From Cryptomeria japonica (lineage: Eukaryota > Streptophyta > Pinopsida > Cupressales > Cupressaceae): 62,000 bases of DNA. Made by a program: the position numbers and the translations under genes. Where the stretch lies: positions 761,799,648 through 761,861,647 of the forward strand of contig NC_081414.1 in assembly GCF_030272615.1 (NCBI RefSeq), in the 5' to 3' direction. Shown here in pieces: positions 20,339-31,956 of this stretch. The notes under the pieces are model-generated. The model ran no database searches. It was not told where the DNA came from and was given only the letters and a program-made list of their open reading frames with translations. Positions within the stretch are counted from its first letter, which is position 1. Each line of letters begins with the position of its first letter.

Positions 20339-23300
20339 AACATATGTCTTCTTGAACTGAGAATGTTTTGCTCCCTTGTGTTATAAAAGGGAATTTAGGG
20401 TCAAGAAGAATGATTCTGAAATTTTGCTTAGTATGTACTAGGATAGATTTGAAGCAATATTATGACAGTTAGTCTTATACAGATTTATTGAGTACATTAA
20501 TCTATCATGAATGTATCAATTTTATTCTAAAAATCAATAAAGAGGACATTCATTTTTCTTTCTCTTATCTTTTTTATGGTGTTGTATGTGTTGTTATGTT
20601 AATGACATGTTAAATTTATCTTCTCTAATGGAGAATGTGTATGTCTTGATAGGTTTCATTTCAAGTAAATGAAATTAATTATGTCTTGAATACTGCAATA
20701 TTTGTGTGAGAGGTATTGTGAGAAAGTTGTGAATACATTCTCAGTCTAAGCATTTTAAGCAAGTCTTGAATGTTTAGTATTGGATTTTAATGATTATACT
20801 ATGATATTTTTTGTCTTTAAACTTGTTATTTGACTTTGTATCTCCCTTGAATATGCACTGGTCATACTTTTCTATGTTTTAGGATCATTTCAACATTCTT
20901 ATTTCACCTTTTATATTACATTTCTCAGTTATTGTGCATTAGGAGTAGAATAGATTAGAGCCAAATTTCAATGCAAGCAAAGTGATACAAGCTAAGGTTC
21001 AAGCCAGAATTTGTAGTATATCATACTTTTCCTTGGTTTATTTTCATTTAGAACATCTTCTATATATTGCAATGTCTGTTTGTATAAAGTTAAAATGTTG
21101 TAAAACATTGCAATAGGGATACCCACCTAGGTTTTGCAGAGCCTAAAGAGAAAAAGATTATAGCCTTTGTGCTAAATCTTGTTTGCTGGCCAGACCCAAT
21201 CTTAGATTTGTTTATGAGTTAGTGGTTATTTCTCTAGGATTTAGGATATGTTGATTTGGGAACCAACAGTTCTTATGTCATTTACATCATATATTATTGA
21301 GAGTTTGAGTTGAGCAGTGTGAGTTGTGTGACATATTAAAGAGTAATTCAAATTTGCTAAGTAGACTTTATGTTACTTTGGGAATTTGGAAGTAGAATTG
21401 TGTATGGATAATAAATTAGAGGCTTTGAGCTTTACTATATTACCTTTTAAAAAATTCCATTGATTGTATTCAAGTAGCAACATAAAGACTTTGTTCTTCA
21501 TTTGTTATCTGGAAAAATATTGGTTAAAAGAGTTATTTGTAAAGAGGTTGATAGGATAGTAGTAAGGTGAAGACTTCAGCTTCGTTACTATTTTCCTATC
21601 CCATAAGTCATTTTTAGAAAATGAAGCAATGTGAGGATTTGTAATCGTATGGACACTTTGATTTTAATTAGTGTAGATTTTTGAATTACTGCAAGTTGTT
21701 TTTATAGTATTTAGAAAAGAAATTCATTCTAGATAGAGAATTGGGAAAATAATTACTCTAAAAAAAGAGAGTGAAGTAATTGTATCATCTTGTATTAGTG
21801 TAAAGTTAGCAAGCACATAACATTAGATATAGATTAGAGAAAAAGGGGGAGCATTCCCTTATAAATAGAAGAGATTGCATCTTTCCTTCTAAGAGATATT
21901 GTCTTTCATACTGTGGTCAAAACACATATTTTTTAAACCTCCCCAAGTTTACAAAATTTTCACCAAATAGTTTGTTCATTTTTTTATTCATCTTTGCATT
22001 TTGTTCTTAATTTACATAGGTCTAACTATATTGTCCTATTTTATTGGTTATTATATAACTTATTTGATCTATAATGGGTTGGTGCCCTTCCCCACTCACT
22101 TTAATTAAAAACAAGGGGTTCCACATAGTGAACCATTTATCCTGGAAGGTTAGAAATATGTATTTAATATTTATTATTGACACATTGATATGAAAAAATT
22201 TAATGTAGATAAACAAGTGTAAAGATTATATTTGTCACACAAAATTATATAATATTGTCATACCAATCATCACTATTACAACTATAATATAGTGAAAATT
22301 AGGAATTAGGGTTTTAACAAGCAAAACCACTAACTAGCCCAATTAACCAAATTTCATTGAAAGACGAGGCTAAATACAATAGATCTAGCCTCAATTTGAT
22401 TAGAAAAAGTGTTGAAAATGCTAATCATATTTACCTAGTTATTTGTGTCGAAATCCCCTTCTTCCTAAGTTCAATTATAAGGTGACTTGTGAAATTAGGA
22501 TAAAATTAGGGATTATTGAAGTAATTTGATAGAAACATTAATCTATAGATGCTCCTTGGAGCCACCGGCCTAGCTCTAGGTAAAATGAGAAGTTTGAAAC
22601 TTGCCCTCTAAAGTTTGGCTTGATTCTTTGAGACCAGGTAGCATAGATCTGCCCTGGTCCTCTACATTTTCTACTATAAAAAGTTGACCTATTGGTCTCT
22701 ATTGACTCTATCAGGCCCAAGTACAACTCTACACCTATTTCCTGCACATATAAAGAAAGTGAAAGATATTGGGAATAGGGTTTTTCCATAGATTAAACTC
22801 CATCATTGGGATTAACAAAGAATGGAATAATACAAATACTTAAATAAATATATTGGAGATATACCTCAAATCTGCAATTGTTGATGATGATGCAATGCTC
22901 TTTGAATTTAATCACAAATTTTCAATGTAATGGCAAGACAAACACACTGAAATAAAAAGAATCTAATCACTCACACATGCTTGCATGAATATTGATGTAA
23001 CTTTTCTCCACAATTCTTAAATGATGAATATGCAACCTTGAATCTCTAAAAATTCTTGATAGTGAATGCTTCAAAAATGTAAAAATACTAAATAGGTAGC
23101 TTATGAATATTAAAATAAATTGATAGGATGTCTTTATATAGGGTTCCCTAGCTAAATTATTTATTAGGCCGACCTCCAATGACCATGTGTAGCCCTAGTG
23201 ATCTTATTTTTTCAGGGATATAACACCTACCCCATTCAAAATTGATTCTCCTTTGAGAGGGACTGAAGCATTTTAGGGTGCCTTGGTCTAGACCAAGGTG

Positions 23301-24300
23301 TTCCACGCCTTGGTACTTCTACAAAGTGGACTAAAAAAAGTAGCTAGGAAGGAGGGCATCTCATAGTAGGACCCACTAAAGAGTGTACTGACATCAATGT
23401 TGGATTATTGGGATTGAACGAACTTAGAGAGGGGATGAGGATAGAACACACTAAAGTGGGACCAAAATATGATGTTTAAATTGGATTAATGACAATTTGC
23501 GATTCTAGAAAAATATTTATGAATCCTTTCAAAATCAATTTTCGTCATTGATACAATATGAAAATTAAAAAAAATTGGAAAAAATATTTCATAAATATTT
23601 TGTCATAAATATATAATTTTTAAACAAATCCATACAATTCATCCCCTCCCATCACCACTCGTCCTACTCTCCAACACTATCATAGTCTTGATAATTATTA
23701 TGTGATAATTATTTTGGCAACAAACATCCATTAATATAACTATCATGAAGAACAACCCATACTTTGATTGTCACATTAGAGTTGATAGTATACAAGCTAG
23801 GTAACCCATAATACACACATGTAGAAACGTGAATGTGTTGAGTTAGTTGAACATAATTTCCTTTAATTGGTCCTTCACCCATTTTTTTAATTGTAATGGA
23901 GGAAATTTTCTACCTCAAGGATGATGAATCCTAGAGAAAAACTACACCCTTCAATACCTCACTCAAACTGGAGCTAAGGTGAGCCAAGGGATAAAATGAC
24001 ATGCTGAACCAATAACCCACAATTTGGAATTCTTAGATGGCTCAACCAAGCCTCTATCTAGAGGATGAGCACGCAGACTTGGGACACCAACACAACATGC
24101 TGTCATCCTATATAGATAAGGTATAGAAGCCATACAGGAAGTTCCAGATATGATAATATGATAATGTAGTGTCATTAAATTGTGACCCTAGAAATTTTCA
24201 ATTGCATTAGGTTCCTCACGCATGCGAAATGGAATCCTATAGACTAATTGGAGACTGAAGATTGCTCAACCCCCAAAAAAAATTTCTCTCTTTCCCTCGA
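20339..24300. other. Unassigned non-coding flank
   Basis: About 4 kb of AT-rich sequence with no open frame over about 85 codons, no LTR boundary, no primer site and no protein motif that I can support. It includes a perfect 18-base palindrome at 23281-23298 (see findings). It may be the original host DNA into which A and G1 inserted, or very old repeats decayed beyond recognition by eye. Confidence 0.5.
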
Positions 24301-25400
24301 CACCACCCTATCTGCACTCTACCTTGGAGAAAAGTGCAGGGCAGGGGCACCAGGATAGGGGTGTGGAACCCCTGTCCCTGCCCTATTTTGGGGCATGACC
24401 TTTCCTAAGTTTGCATAGAAGGTTATGTAGTGAGTGGGAAAACTTCTCCAATGTTGGCCCGTGATGAAAAATCGGTTTCATTAACCCCAATTGACAAGTA
24501 TAAAAGTCACATTTCCCCTTCCATTTTGGCATAAGACAGATACATGAGATCACGTATTCAAGCATTCAAGAGAATTCAAGCATTCTTTTCTAGCATTGAG
24601 AATTCTCAAGTCTCCCTTCAAGGCTAGGTGTTGCATTCAAGTCAAGGATCCAGCCATTGAAGAGGAGATTCATTCCAACATTCAACTTCATACAAGAATT
24701 TCTATCAACATTTCTATCACAACCTCCCTTGAGGTGATTTACATTTCAGTCTTTCATTTACATTTACTTGGAAGTACTTTCTTTCATTACATGGTTAATT
24801 CCAAAACTAGGTTTTGATCCGAAGGCAAACCCCCAATCCCAACACATTTTCCTCTCTTTTCTGTGTGTAGGTTGCAGGTGCGCAGTTGTACTTTTGGAAT
24901 TGGACTGCATTTACTGAGGTGGAAAAACCTTTTTTGTTTCATGGATTTTTTGGAGGACCGTGTACATTTGCACCATGGTCTGGGCAACTTTTCTTCAAGT
25001 TCACAAGATGGCTTTGTCTCAACATATTACTGCCAGATCTAGATGCAAAGCTTCATCCCACACTTTGATCTTAAGTTATAATCAGTTCTTTATCACTTTT
25101 AACTTAGTCTCTATACATAATTCAATCAATTCCTTTCCATTCTGAGTAGAAGATGGGATTGGCTTATCATTCTCATTTCATTTGGAATTCTATCTTCTTC
25201 TTTGTAGGTTGAATCTAATGTATTTTCCCCCTGCTCTTCCAATGTAATGCGTGAAAAGTGTTTGCAAGGAAATCCGTAGTGAAACTCTCATCTCTCCTTG
25301 GAGGGAAAGGGTAGCTTTCCTCTTGATCTCTTATTCACACATTTTTCACCAACCATTTCATTTTAGTGAACCCAACGTCTTTCATGCTTTCCTTTCAACA
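24300..25400 (+). repeat. Possible 5' LTR of element G1 (boundaries unresolved)
   Basis: Lies upstream of the G1 leader and gag and has promoter-like content: TATAAAAG at 24499-24506 followed by a pyrimidine-rich stretch. A TGTCCCTGCCC...TTTTGGGGCATG segment at about 24373 loosely resembles the G1 3' LTR start at 46464 (TGTCATGCCC...TTTTGGGCA), but similarity fades after about 25 bases. The assignment rests on position; the left end is a guess. Confidence 0.35.
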
Positions 25401-26545
25401 AAATTTCATATTTTTCATTTGCAAGTTTAAATTTTCTTCAAACTTAGTGGTTAAATCATTAAAAACCCTAGTTTTTGAAATTAAAATTGAACTTATGATT
25501 TGTAAAAATTGCTTGTGGTTATCTTAGATTTGAAAATTGTTTTGTTTGTCAAATTCAATTTCTTCATTGTCTTGTTCAATTTGTAAATCAAATTTACAAA
25601 ATTAAGTGATTACTTGTTAAAACCTTAATTTTCAAAAATCATCTTGAACTTGTGCAAAAATTGGATTTCCATTTAATTTTTAGATTTGTGATTGTTCTTG
25701 GACTTGTTTTCATTTCTAAAATCCAAATTTTCAATTTGCCTCCTTTTTACCAAAATTCAAATTTCAAAATTAAGTGGTTAGGTCATAAAACCCTAATTTT
25801 CAAATTTAATTGGATTTTGTGCCAATTTCAATCAATTTCATTCAAATTTAGATTTCTAAACATTTTCCAAGGTGTCCCTATCCATTAGGTTTGACTTTTT
25901 TCAAATTTGCAATTCAATTCCTCTTTTTCTTCAAAACCCTAATAAGGTCCTATTTTTACATTTGAACCTTAATTTCACCCATCTAGAACTCGTAAAATTA
26001 ATCAATATTTTGGGGTTAGCTTTGAAATCATCGTAATATTCATTCCTGAAATTTTTTTAAAAAAGTTGGTCAGACCATGTGCATTCTCGTCACGGTCCTC
26101 GACTTTTTTCTTGAAATTTTGGGAGACTATTTTTTATTAAGGGAAATTTTGGGAGACTGTTTTTTATTAAGGAAAATTTCAGGAGACTTTTATGATTGTA
26201 TTTAATAGCCTAAATCTAGAAGAATGGTTGATTTTGTCGATTTTTTATCCCTTTAGAATCAAAAATACCTCCAAAATTCAACATTTCAAATTTTCAAGAA
26301 AATTTTTTAAATTAAGAGGTTAATTATATAGTCTGCCCTGATTTTAAAATTTGTAATTTTAAAATTAAGTGGTATTCCCTTGGCCCTAATTTTAAAATTC
26401 CAATTTCCTTTAATTTTTGGAAATTATTTAATCATCTTCTTCCAACAAATTTGAAATTGTTTAATCAGTATTTTCTTAAATTTTGCATTAATCAATTTTG
26501 TAAGCTTTGTTCCAAATTTCAAATTTCAAATTTTCCCTCTAGTGC
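25400..26545 (+). repeat. G1 leader with degenerate CCCTAATTTT/AAATTAAGTGGTTA repeats
   Basis: AT-rich leader between the putative LTR and gag. AAAACCCTAATTTTCAAA-like segments recur near 25462, 25619, 25789, 25935 and 26364, and AAATTAAGTGGTTA-like segments near 25440, 25599, 25767, 26308 and 26353. This is consistent with an eroded tandem repeat of roughly 150-170 bases. No coding potential is evident. Confidence 0.5.
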
Positions 26546-26951
26546 ATGAGTTTTACCACTATTAGTTCTACCTATACTATCCCTATTAGATGAAGCATTA
26601 GAATTAAGGCCTCCCAAGGTTTAATTACTGAGGAGGTGGAGTCTAATTTGGGTAACTTCTTTAATGAGGATCATGCTAATTCTACCCATCCTAATAATGT
26701 GCCTATTCACCCCATTGATGAATGCCATGATGAAGAAGAAGCTTTAACTAGGGTCTCTATGGATCAACTTTCCACATTGGACAATCAATTTGATAACTTT
26801 CAATAATGGATGTCCCAAGAATACCCTAATAGTGAAGCTCTTCCATTAATTGAAGGCCTTAAGCGCATGATTCAAAGTGATAAGAATGAAATTAATATAT
26901 TGTGTGGCTTTTCACATATTATTGATTCTAGTGTCATGTTTATCAAGAGTT
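26546..26951 (+). pseudogene. G1 gag, N-terminal part
   Basis: An ATG at 26546 opens a frame that reads on to the insertion of C, apart from a TGA at about 26591 and a TAA at about 26805. It encodes an acidic, Asn/Glu-rich segment (EEVESNLGNFFNEDH, HIIDSS) typical of the variable N-terminal gag of large gypsy elements. It is interrupted by element C at 26957 and resumes at 39702. Assigned to gag by continuity with the recognisable gag core at 43500-43735. Confidence 0.6.
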
Positions 26952-26956
26952 GTGCC
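26952..26956. repeat. Target-site duplication of element C, left copy (GTGCC)
   Basis: GTGCC precedes the C 5' LTR and is repeated perfectly at 39697-39701 after its 3' LTR, proving that C with nested D is a single insertion into G1 gag. Confidence 0.9.
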
Positions 26957-28499
26957 TATTGGCATTATGTGAACTGGTATGAGGACATAATGATATTGTA
27001 TGTTGTCATTGATGTCAATATGTGTGAGGAGAAGAGAGAACCGACACATGTGTGAACTGGTATATGTGCAAAAGTAAACTGGCATAATGAAAAGTAAGCG
27101 GTATGTTTGTTGAAGATGAACTGACATATGGGAACTGGTTCATGGAACCCTTGTGTGACTACCAGTTGGTAGTGCCAGGGTTTCTAGTTGGAGCACCTCA
27201 AGCCTGTGTGACTCAATCGGTGATCTTTGTGTGATGAGTTAGCATGGTAATGGATAACTGATCATGTTGCCACATAAGCCTTGTGCTTGTGAAGGACCTT
27301 TCATGAAGAAGGCTATCCCTATCTACCTCAGGAATGTGTGAAGTTTGTTAAACGGTGATAACGAGTGATGGGTTATCAACCACCATGAAATCGGTGGATA
27401 ACGGATGATGGAGACTGTCTTGAGATTGATTCAAGATTGTTGCATTTAATGCAGTATGATTCAATGGTCAAGATTGAACCATTTGAATTGCTCAACCTAA
27501 CAGGTTTAGGGTTTAGGGTTTTTGCTACCAACCTGTCTATTTCCTACAAGGTCGATGTTGTGTTTCTTTCAGAGTTGTTGGCAAAAGTTGTATGTGTGTA
27601 TCCAAGGGAAGTGATACATGATTCTTGCCAGACCAAAAGGAGAGAAGAGATACCTACAAAGTGAATGTGCAGAAGGTGAAGAGGAGCCAAAGCGGATCTG
27701 TATTAGCATTGAGTGTTGTTACCAAATCATTGTAATTCCTGTTGATCTTTAACCATTTCAATAGTTGTGAAATCCCTTAATAGGGTAGCCTTAACCAGCT
27801 TGATACAAATCCTTTAATAGGGTAACTTGAAGTTATTGAGTTTTGGGATGCTATAGAGCTCCGGAGATCCTTTAGCTATTGAGTTCTTGAAATCCTCTAA
27901 CAAGGTAACCCTAACCAGGTTTAACCCTTAATCGGGTATTGTAGCCATCCCTTAACTAGGTGATCACTTACAGGATCGGTTCCTAGCAGAACCTATTGTA
28001 ATGTCTTTAATTGGACAAGGCTCCTAACAAAGCGAACTTCTAAAGAGTTCAAAAGCAATCTTGTGGGTATTCATTCCCACCGTGGTTTTTCCCAGTTGGG
28101 TTTCCACGTGAAAAATAAGTGTGTCATGTGTGATGCTTTTATCTTGTGATGTTTTGTTATTGCCTGTTAAGCATATGATGGTTCTGTGTTTTATGCCTGT
28201 CTGTAAAACATATTGAACTAGTTGTAGTGAAGATCTAATAATAGATTTCTTGTTCATGCATAAGGGTGAAATGGTAGTGTTGTTTTGAGTTAAGTGAAAA
28301 GCTAAGTGATCAACTGGTTAATGCTTATCTCAGACACTCTTGGCTTTACTAGTTGCAGTCTTTGTTGAACCGGTATCACTGTTTACCAGTCATTTGAAGT
28401 ATCTATTGTCAAATTGGTTTAAGACTATGTTTTTGTCTGTACTAATTCACCCCCCTCTTAGTACTAGTTTTGTACTACTCATTCATCATTGAGTTATCA
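26957..28499 (+). repeat. Element C 5' LTR
   Basis: 1543 bases. Contains a telomere-like doublet TTTAGGGTTTAGGG at about 27505-27518, five spaced copies of a CCCTTAAnnGGGTA-like motif between about 27770 and 27965, the CACCGTGGTTTTTCCCAG block near 28079 and ATTCACCCCCCTCTTAGTAC near 28445. Confidence 0.93.
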
Positions 28500-28501
28500 A
28501 T

Positions 28502-28513
28502 TGGTATCAGAGC
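28502..28513 (+). other. Element C primer binding site (tRNA-iMet)
   Basis: TGGTATCAGAGC, two bases after the LTR. Confidence 0.9.
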
Positions 28514-28570
28514 CTCCTCCAGGTCCTCTATGTTGTAAGCCTAACCACTTGAGGGAAAGATTCTGTTGTA

Positions 28571-29420
28571 ATGATGAAGAGGGAAGGTCCAAAGTTTAAC
28601 AGAGATAATTTTAGTATATGGAAAGATAGAATGAAGATATACATCAGAAGTATGGGTGCTCAACACTAGAGCTATGTTGAGAATCCCTATGTTGCCCCTA
28701 CCGGTGCTCTCATCGATGACCAAAAGAGAGAGATATAGGAGAATGGGCAAATCATGGAAGCCCTAATTAGTAGTTTATCTGACATTAAGTTCATTGATGT
28801 CCAAGATAAGGTAAATCCCAAAGAGGTATGGGATGCTCTTGAAAATATCTATAGAAGTGATGAGCATGTAAAACAAGCTAAGGAAGAAAGCCTTAGAGGG
28901 AAGTTTGAAGATATGTGAATGGTTGAAGGTGAAACCATTCAATAGTATGGCATTAGAATCAAAACTATTGTCAGAGATATCAAGAGTGTAGGTGGTAAAA
29001 TGGAACATGCCACTGTGGTAATTAAAGTCCTGAGATCCCTATTGCCAGTCAATAAGGGTTGCTGCTATTCAGGAGCTGAGATCAATTGACAAGACTAAGG
29101 TATCCTTGGACTCCATCATTGCAAAGTTGATAGCCTATGAGTTGAATAGTTTTGATGGAAGTGTTCAAAAGATAGAATCAACTTTTAAAGCCTCTGTTGT
29201 ATCATCCAGAAAAGGAAAAGAAGTAAGCACTAGTGATGAAACAAGACAAGGCAGAACAATGGATGATGAGGAGTTTTTGATGGAATTTGAAGCTCTTCTT
29301 GCCAGGAAATTTCCAAAAGGAACCAGTAAATACAAAGGTAAGCTCCCTTTGAAATGTTTTTTCTTGTAACCGGATAGGACATATTGCTATGAACTATCCT
29401 AATAGCGACAACAAGGATAA
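28571..29420 (+). pseudogene. C gag (UBN2-type), broken
   Basis: ATG at 28571 begins a copia gag: FNRDNFSIWKDRMKIYI, then KEVWDALENIYRSDEHVK and LRGKFEDM. Stops at about 28669, 28738, 28917 and 28943, and a frame change near 29060, break the first half. 29106-29369 is open and ends at the zinc knuckle. There, KCF is followed by a run of six T that throws the frame, and the last Cys of CNRIGHIAMNY is Tyr, so the knuckle is lost twice over. It would have been the particle protein. Confidence 0.83.
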
Positions 29421-29429
29421 ACCAGAAAG

Positions 29430-29952
29430 GTTCAAGAAATTCAAAGGAGGAAACTAGAGAAACTATTTTGTTGCAGTTGATGAAGGTGTCACTGATGAGG
29501 AATCAAAAGATGAAGAGAATGAAGACATTGTGTTTGTTGCTGTAAAGGAAGACATGTCAAACAAGAAGGCTCTTTTCTCCCACTTTGATAATGTCAATGA
29601 GTAAATTATTGATGGTGGTTGTTCTCACCATATGACCAATGATCGGAGTAAGCTTTTATCTTTGGAAGAATATGATGGTGGTGTGGTTCATTTTGGTAAT
29701 GATGCACCATGCATGGTTAAAGGAAGAGGGTCCATCTCTCTAAATGGAAAAAGTAGTGCTGAAAATATGTATTGGGTTGATGGTCTCTGACACAACCTCT
29801 TGAGTGTTGCCCAACTGAATGATAGTGGTCTCACTCTGGAATTCAAGAATGGAGTATGCAGAATCAAAGGAAAGAATGATGAACTAGTGGCCATAGGCAT
29901 ACAGACCAAAGGTAACCTATTTTAGCTAAATGCAAATGTAAGTACATGTTTA
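29430..29952 (+). pseudogene. C protease (broken)
   Basis: Acidic linker (EENEDIVFVAVKED), then TAA followed by IIDGGCSHHMTND at about 29605-29643: the catalytic D-S/T-G triad is D-G-G here, which should abolish activity. Then GGVVHFGNDAPCMVKG and NLLSVAQL, the usual copia run towards the pre-integrase. A TGA at 29788 and a TAG at 29923 interrupt it. The 3' part matches A at about 640-930, including an intact CAG codon (GIQTKGN) where A has TAG. Confidence 0.82.
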
Positions 29953-31956
29953 ATGGCTAAATGTTATGATAGCTGGATATGGCATAGGAGACTCTGCCAT
30001 ATAAACTTTGATAACATTGTAAAGGCTAGTAAGATCAAGGTAGTTAGAGGATTGTTTGTGCTGAACAAACTAGAAAATACCTTGTGCAGAGAATGTCTAT
30101 TGGGGAAAATGTCTTCCTCAACCTTTAAAGGTAAATCTTTCACTGTTGACAACGTGCTTGATCTTATGCATACTGATTTGTGTGGTCCTATGAAAACTAG
30201 AAGTGTGCAGGGTGATAGGTACTTCATGATCCTCACTGATGACTACTCAAGAATGATGTGGGTCACATTCTTGAAAGACAAGTCTGAAGCCTTTGTGAAG
30301 TTCAAAGCTTTTAGAGCATTAGTGGAGAAGGAAAGTGGTAAGAGGATCAAGTGCCTCAGAACTGATCAAGGAGGGGAACTCACTTCTGGTGAATTCAACA
30401 AGTATTGTGAAGAATTTGGCATCAAGAGGCAACTGTCTGCCCCACAGACTCCACAACAGAATGGCCTAGTAGAGAGGAACAACCGGATAGTGCTTGAAGT
30501 AGCAAGAACAATGTTGATTCAAGGGAAGGTAGCTCACACCTTTTGGAGAGAAGCGGTGAGCACTCCAGTCTACACAATGAACCGGGTACTCATCAAGAAA
30601 GGTAAGGATAAAACTCCTTATGAGTATTGGACTGGTAAGACACCTGTGGTTAGATACTTTAAGGTTTTTGGTAGCAAATGTTACATCAAGAGGAGTCAAC
30701 ATCGGGGCAAGTTTGAAGCTAAATGTGATGAGGGGATATTCCTAGGATATTCCACCAATAGTAAAGCTCTGAAGTGTTACAACAATAGGACTCAGAGAAT
30801 TATGGAAAACATCAATGTGAGAATTGATGAAACCTCTGAGAAAACTAAGGAAACCGACAGTAAGCAAGCGGTAAATGAACCGGTTGTTACCTTCTGGGAA
30901 CCGGTTGCCAGTCAACCAAGTACTAGTAAGTGTGTTCCCACACCGACATATGTAAATGCTGATACTGATGGAGAAGAAGATGAAGGGGAAAAGCAAGAGG
31001 AATCTGTCAAGACCATTCCTCGGTATGTAAAGCTAAACCATGATCCTAAGCAGATCATGGGGGATAAGGATGCAGGAATCCTTACAAGAAGGAAAATCAA
31101 AGAAAACTCATGTATGATCTCTGAATTTGAGCCTAAATCATTCAAAGAGGCACATAAAGATGAAGACTGGATCAAGACAATGGAAGAAGAACTTGACCAG
31201 ATAGAGAAAAATGGTACATGGTCCTTGGTACCTAGACCGGAGCTTAAAAATGTGATTGGTACCAAATGGGTTTTCAGAAACAAGCTAAATGAGGATGGCA
31301 TAGTGATTAGAAACAAAGCCAGATTGGTGTGCAAAGGATATGCTCAAGATGAAGGAGAAGACTATGGAGAAACCTTTACTCCTGTAGCCAGATTGGAAGG
31401 AGTCTGTATGCTTCTTGCATATGCAGCTTTTAAAGGATTCAATGTATATCAAATGGATGTAAAATCTGCATTCCTAAATGGTTTACTTGAAGAGGAGGTG
31501 TATATAGAGCAACCAAATGGGTTTTCCCTATCTGAAGACAGTGATATGGTATGCAGGCTACATAAAGCCTTCTATGGCCTAAAGCAGGCACCTAGAGCAT
31601 GGTATGAATGTTTGCATTCCCATCTTGTCAAGATTGGATTTGAGAGAACAAGTGAAGATAGCAATATCTACTTGAAGTTTGAAGGAGATCAGATCCTGAT
31701 CTGTGAGGTTTTTGTTGATGACATTATCTTTGGTGAAGATGATAAGATGAGTCATGAGTTCACTGATGAGATGAAGAAAGAGTTTGAGATGTCACTCATA
31801 GGGGAGATTAAGTTCTTCATTGGACTGCAGATCCAGCAGATGAAAGAAGGAATCTTTATCACTCAGTCCAAATATGTCAAAGAGGTGTTGAAGACCTTTG
31901 GCATGGAAGATAACAAACCGGTTGGTACACCGATGGTGACCGGTTGCAAATTATGA
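29953..31956 (+). CDS. C pol fragment: integrase and reverse transcriptase, 667 codons open
   Basis: The longest open frame in the window. Residues 11-48 form the HHCC zinc segment (H11, H16, C45, C48). The integrase core has D75 (LMHTDLCGP), D138 (LRTDQGGE) and E174 (LVERN), an exact D-35-E spacing. Residues 225-300 carry FGSKCYIKR and GIFLGYS. An acidic linker (310-370) precedes the [45 protein letters not shown] and catalytic FVDD at 587-590. It stops at TGA 31954, after TPMVTG. The first Met is only the first after an upstream TAG; the real polyprotein began further 5'. It could still fold, but lacks protease and RNase H in frame. Confidence 0.9.
   Translation: MAKCYDSWIWHRRLCHINFDNIVKASKIKVVRGLFVLNKLENTLCRECLLGKMSSSTFKGKSFTVDNVLDLMHTDLCGPMKTRSVQGDRYFMILTDDYSRMMWVTFLKDKSEAFVKFKAFRALVEKESGKRIKCLRTDQGGELTSGEFNKYCEEFGIKRQLSAPQTPQQNGLVERNNRIVLEVARTMLIQGKVAHTFWREAVSTPVYTMNRVLIKKGKDKTPYEYWTGKTPVVRYFKVFGSKCYIKRSQHRGKFEAKCDEGIFLGYSTNSKALKCYNNRTQRIMENINVRIDETSEKTKETDSKQAVNEPVVTFWEPVASQPSTSKCVPTPTYVNADTDGEEDEGEKQEESVKTIPRYVKLNHDPKQIMGDKDAGILTRRKIKENSCMISEFEPKSFKEAHKDEDWIKTMEEELDQIEKNGTWSLVPRPELKNVIGTKWVFRNKLNEDGIVIRNKARLVCKGYAQDEGEDYGETFTPVARLEGVCMLLAYAAFKGFNVYQMDVKSAFLNGLLEEEVYIEQPNGFSLSEDSDMVCRLHKAFYGLKQAPRAWYECLHSHLVKIGFERTSEDSNIYLKFEGDQILICEVFVDDIIFGEDDKMSHEFTDEMKKEFEMSLIGEIKFFIGLQIQQMKEGIFITQSKYVKEVLKTFGMEDNKPVGTPMVTGCKL

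Noticed and set aside
21839-21880. AAAAAGGGGGAGC followed by TTATAAATAG as a possible polypurine tract or promoter
   Set aside because: No LTR start follows the purine run and no element domains are nearby; may be chance.
23963-24175. Minus-strand frame with KLWVIGSACHF, faintly like a copia protease WVIDSG motif
   Set aside because: The catalytic Asp is absent, no pre-integrase, integrase or gag block is found on either side, and the match is too short.
27437-27664. 75-codon frame in the C 5' LTR, also open in the 3' LTR (33331-33594)
   Set aside because: The two LTR copies are identical by descent, so shared openness is not evidence of coding; the differences include many amino-acid changes with no sign of constraint.
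30912-31334. 140-codon minus-strand frame opposite C pol
   Set aside because: It lies entirely antisense to a clear integrase-RT frame and has low-complexity Ser/Phe composition.
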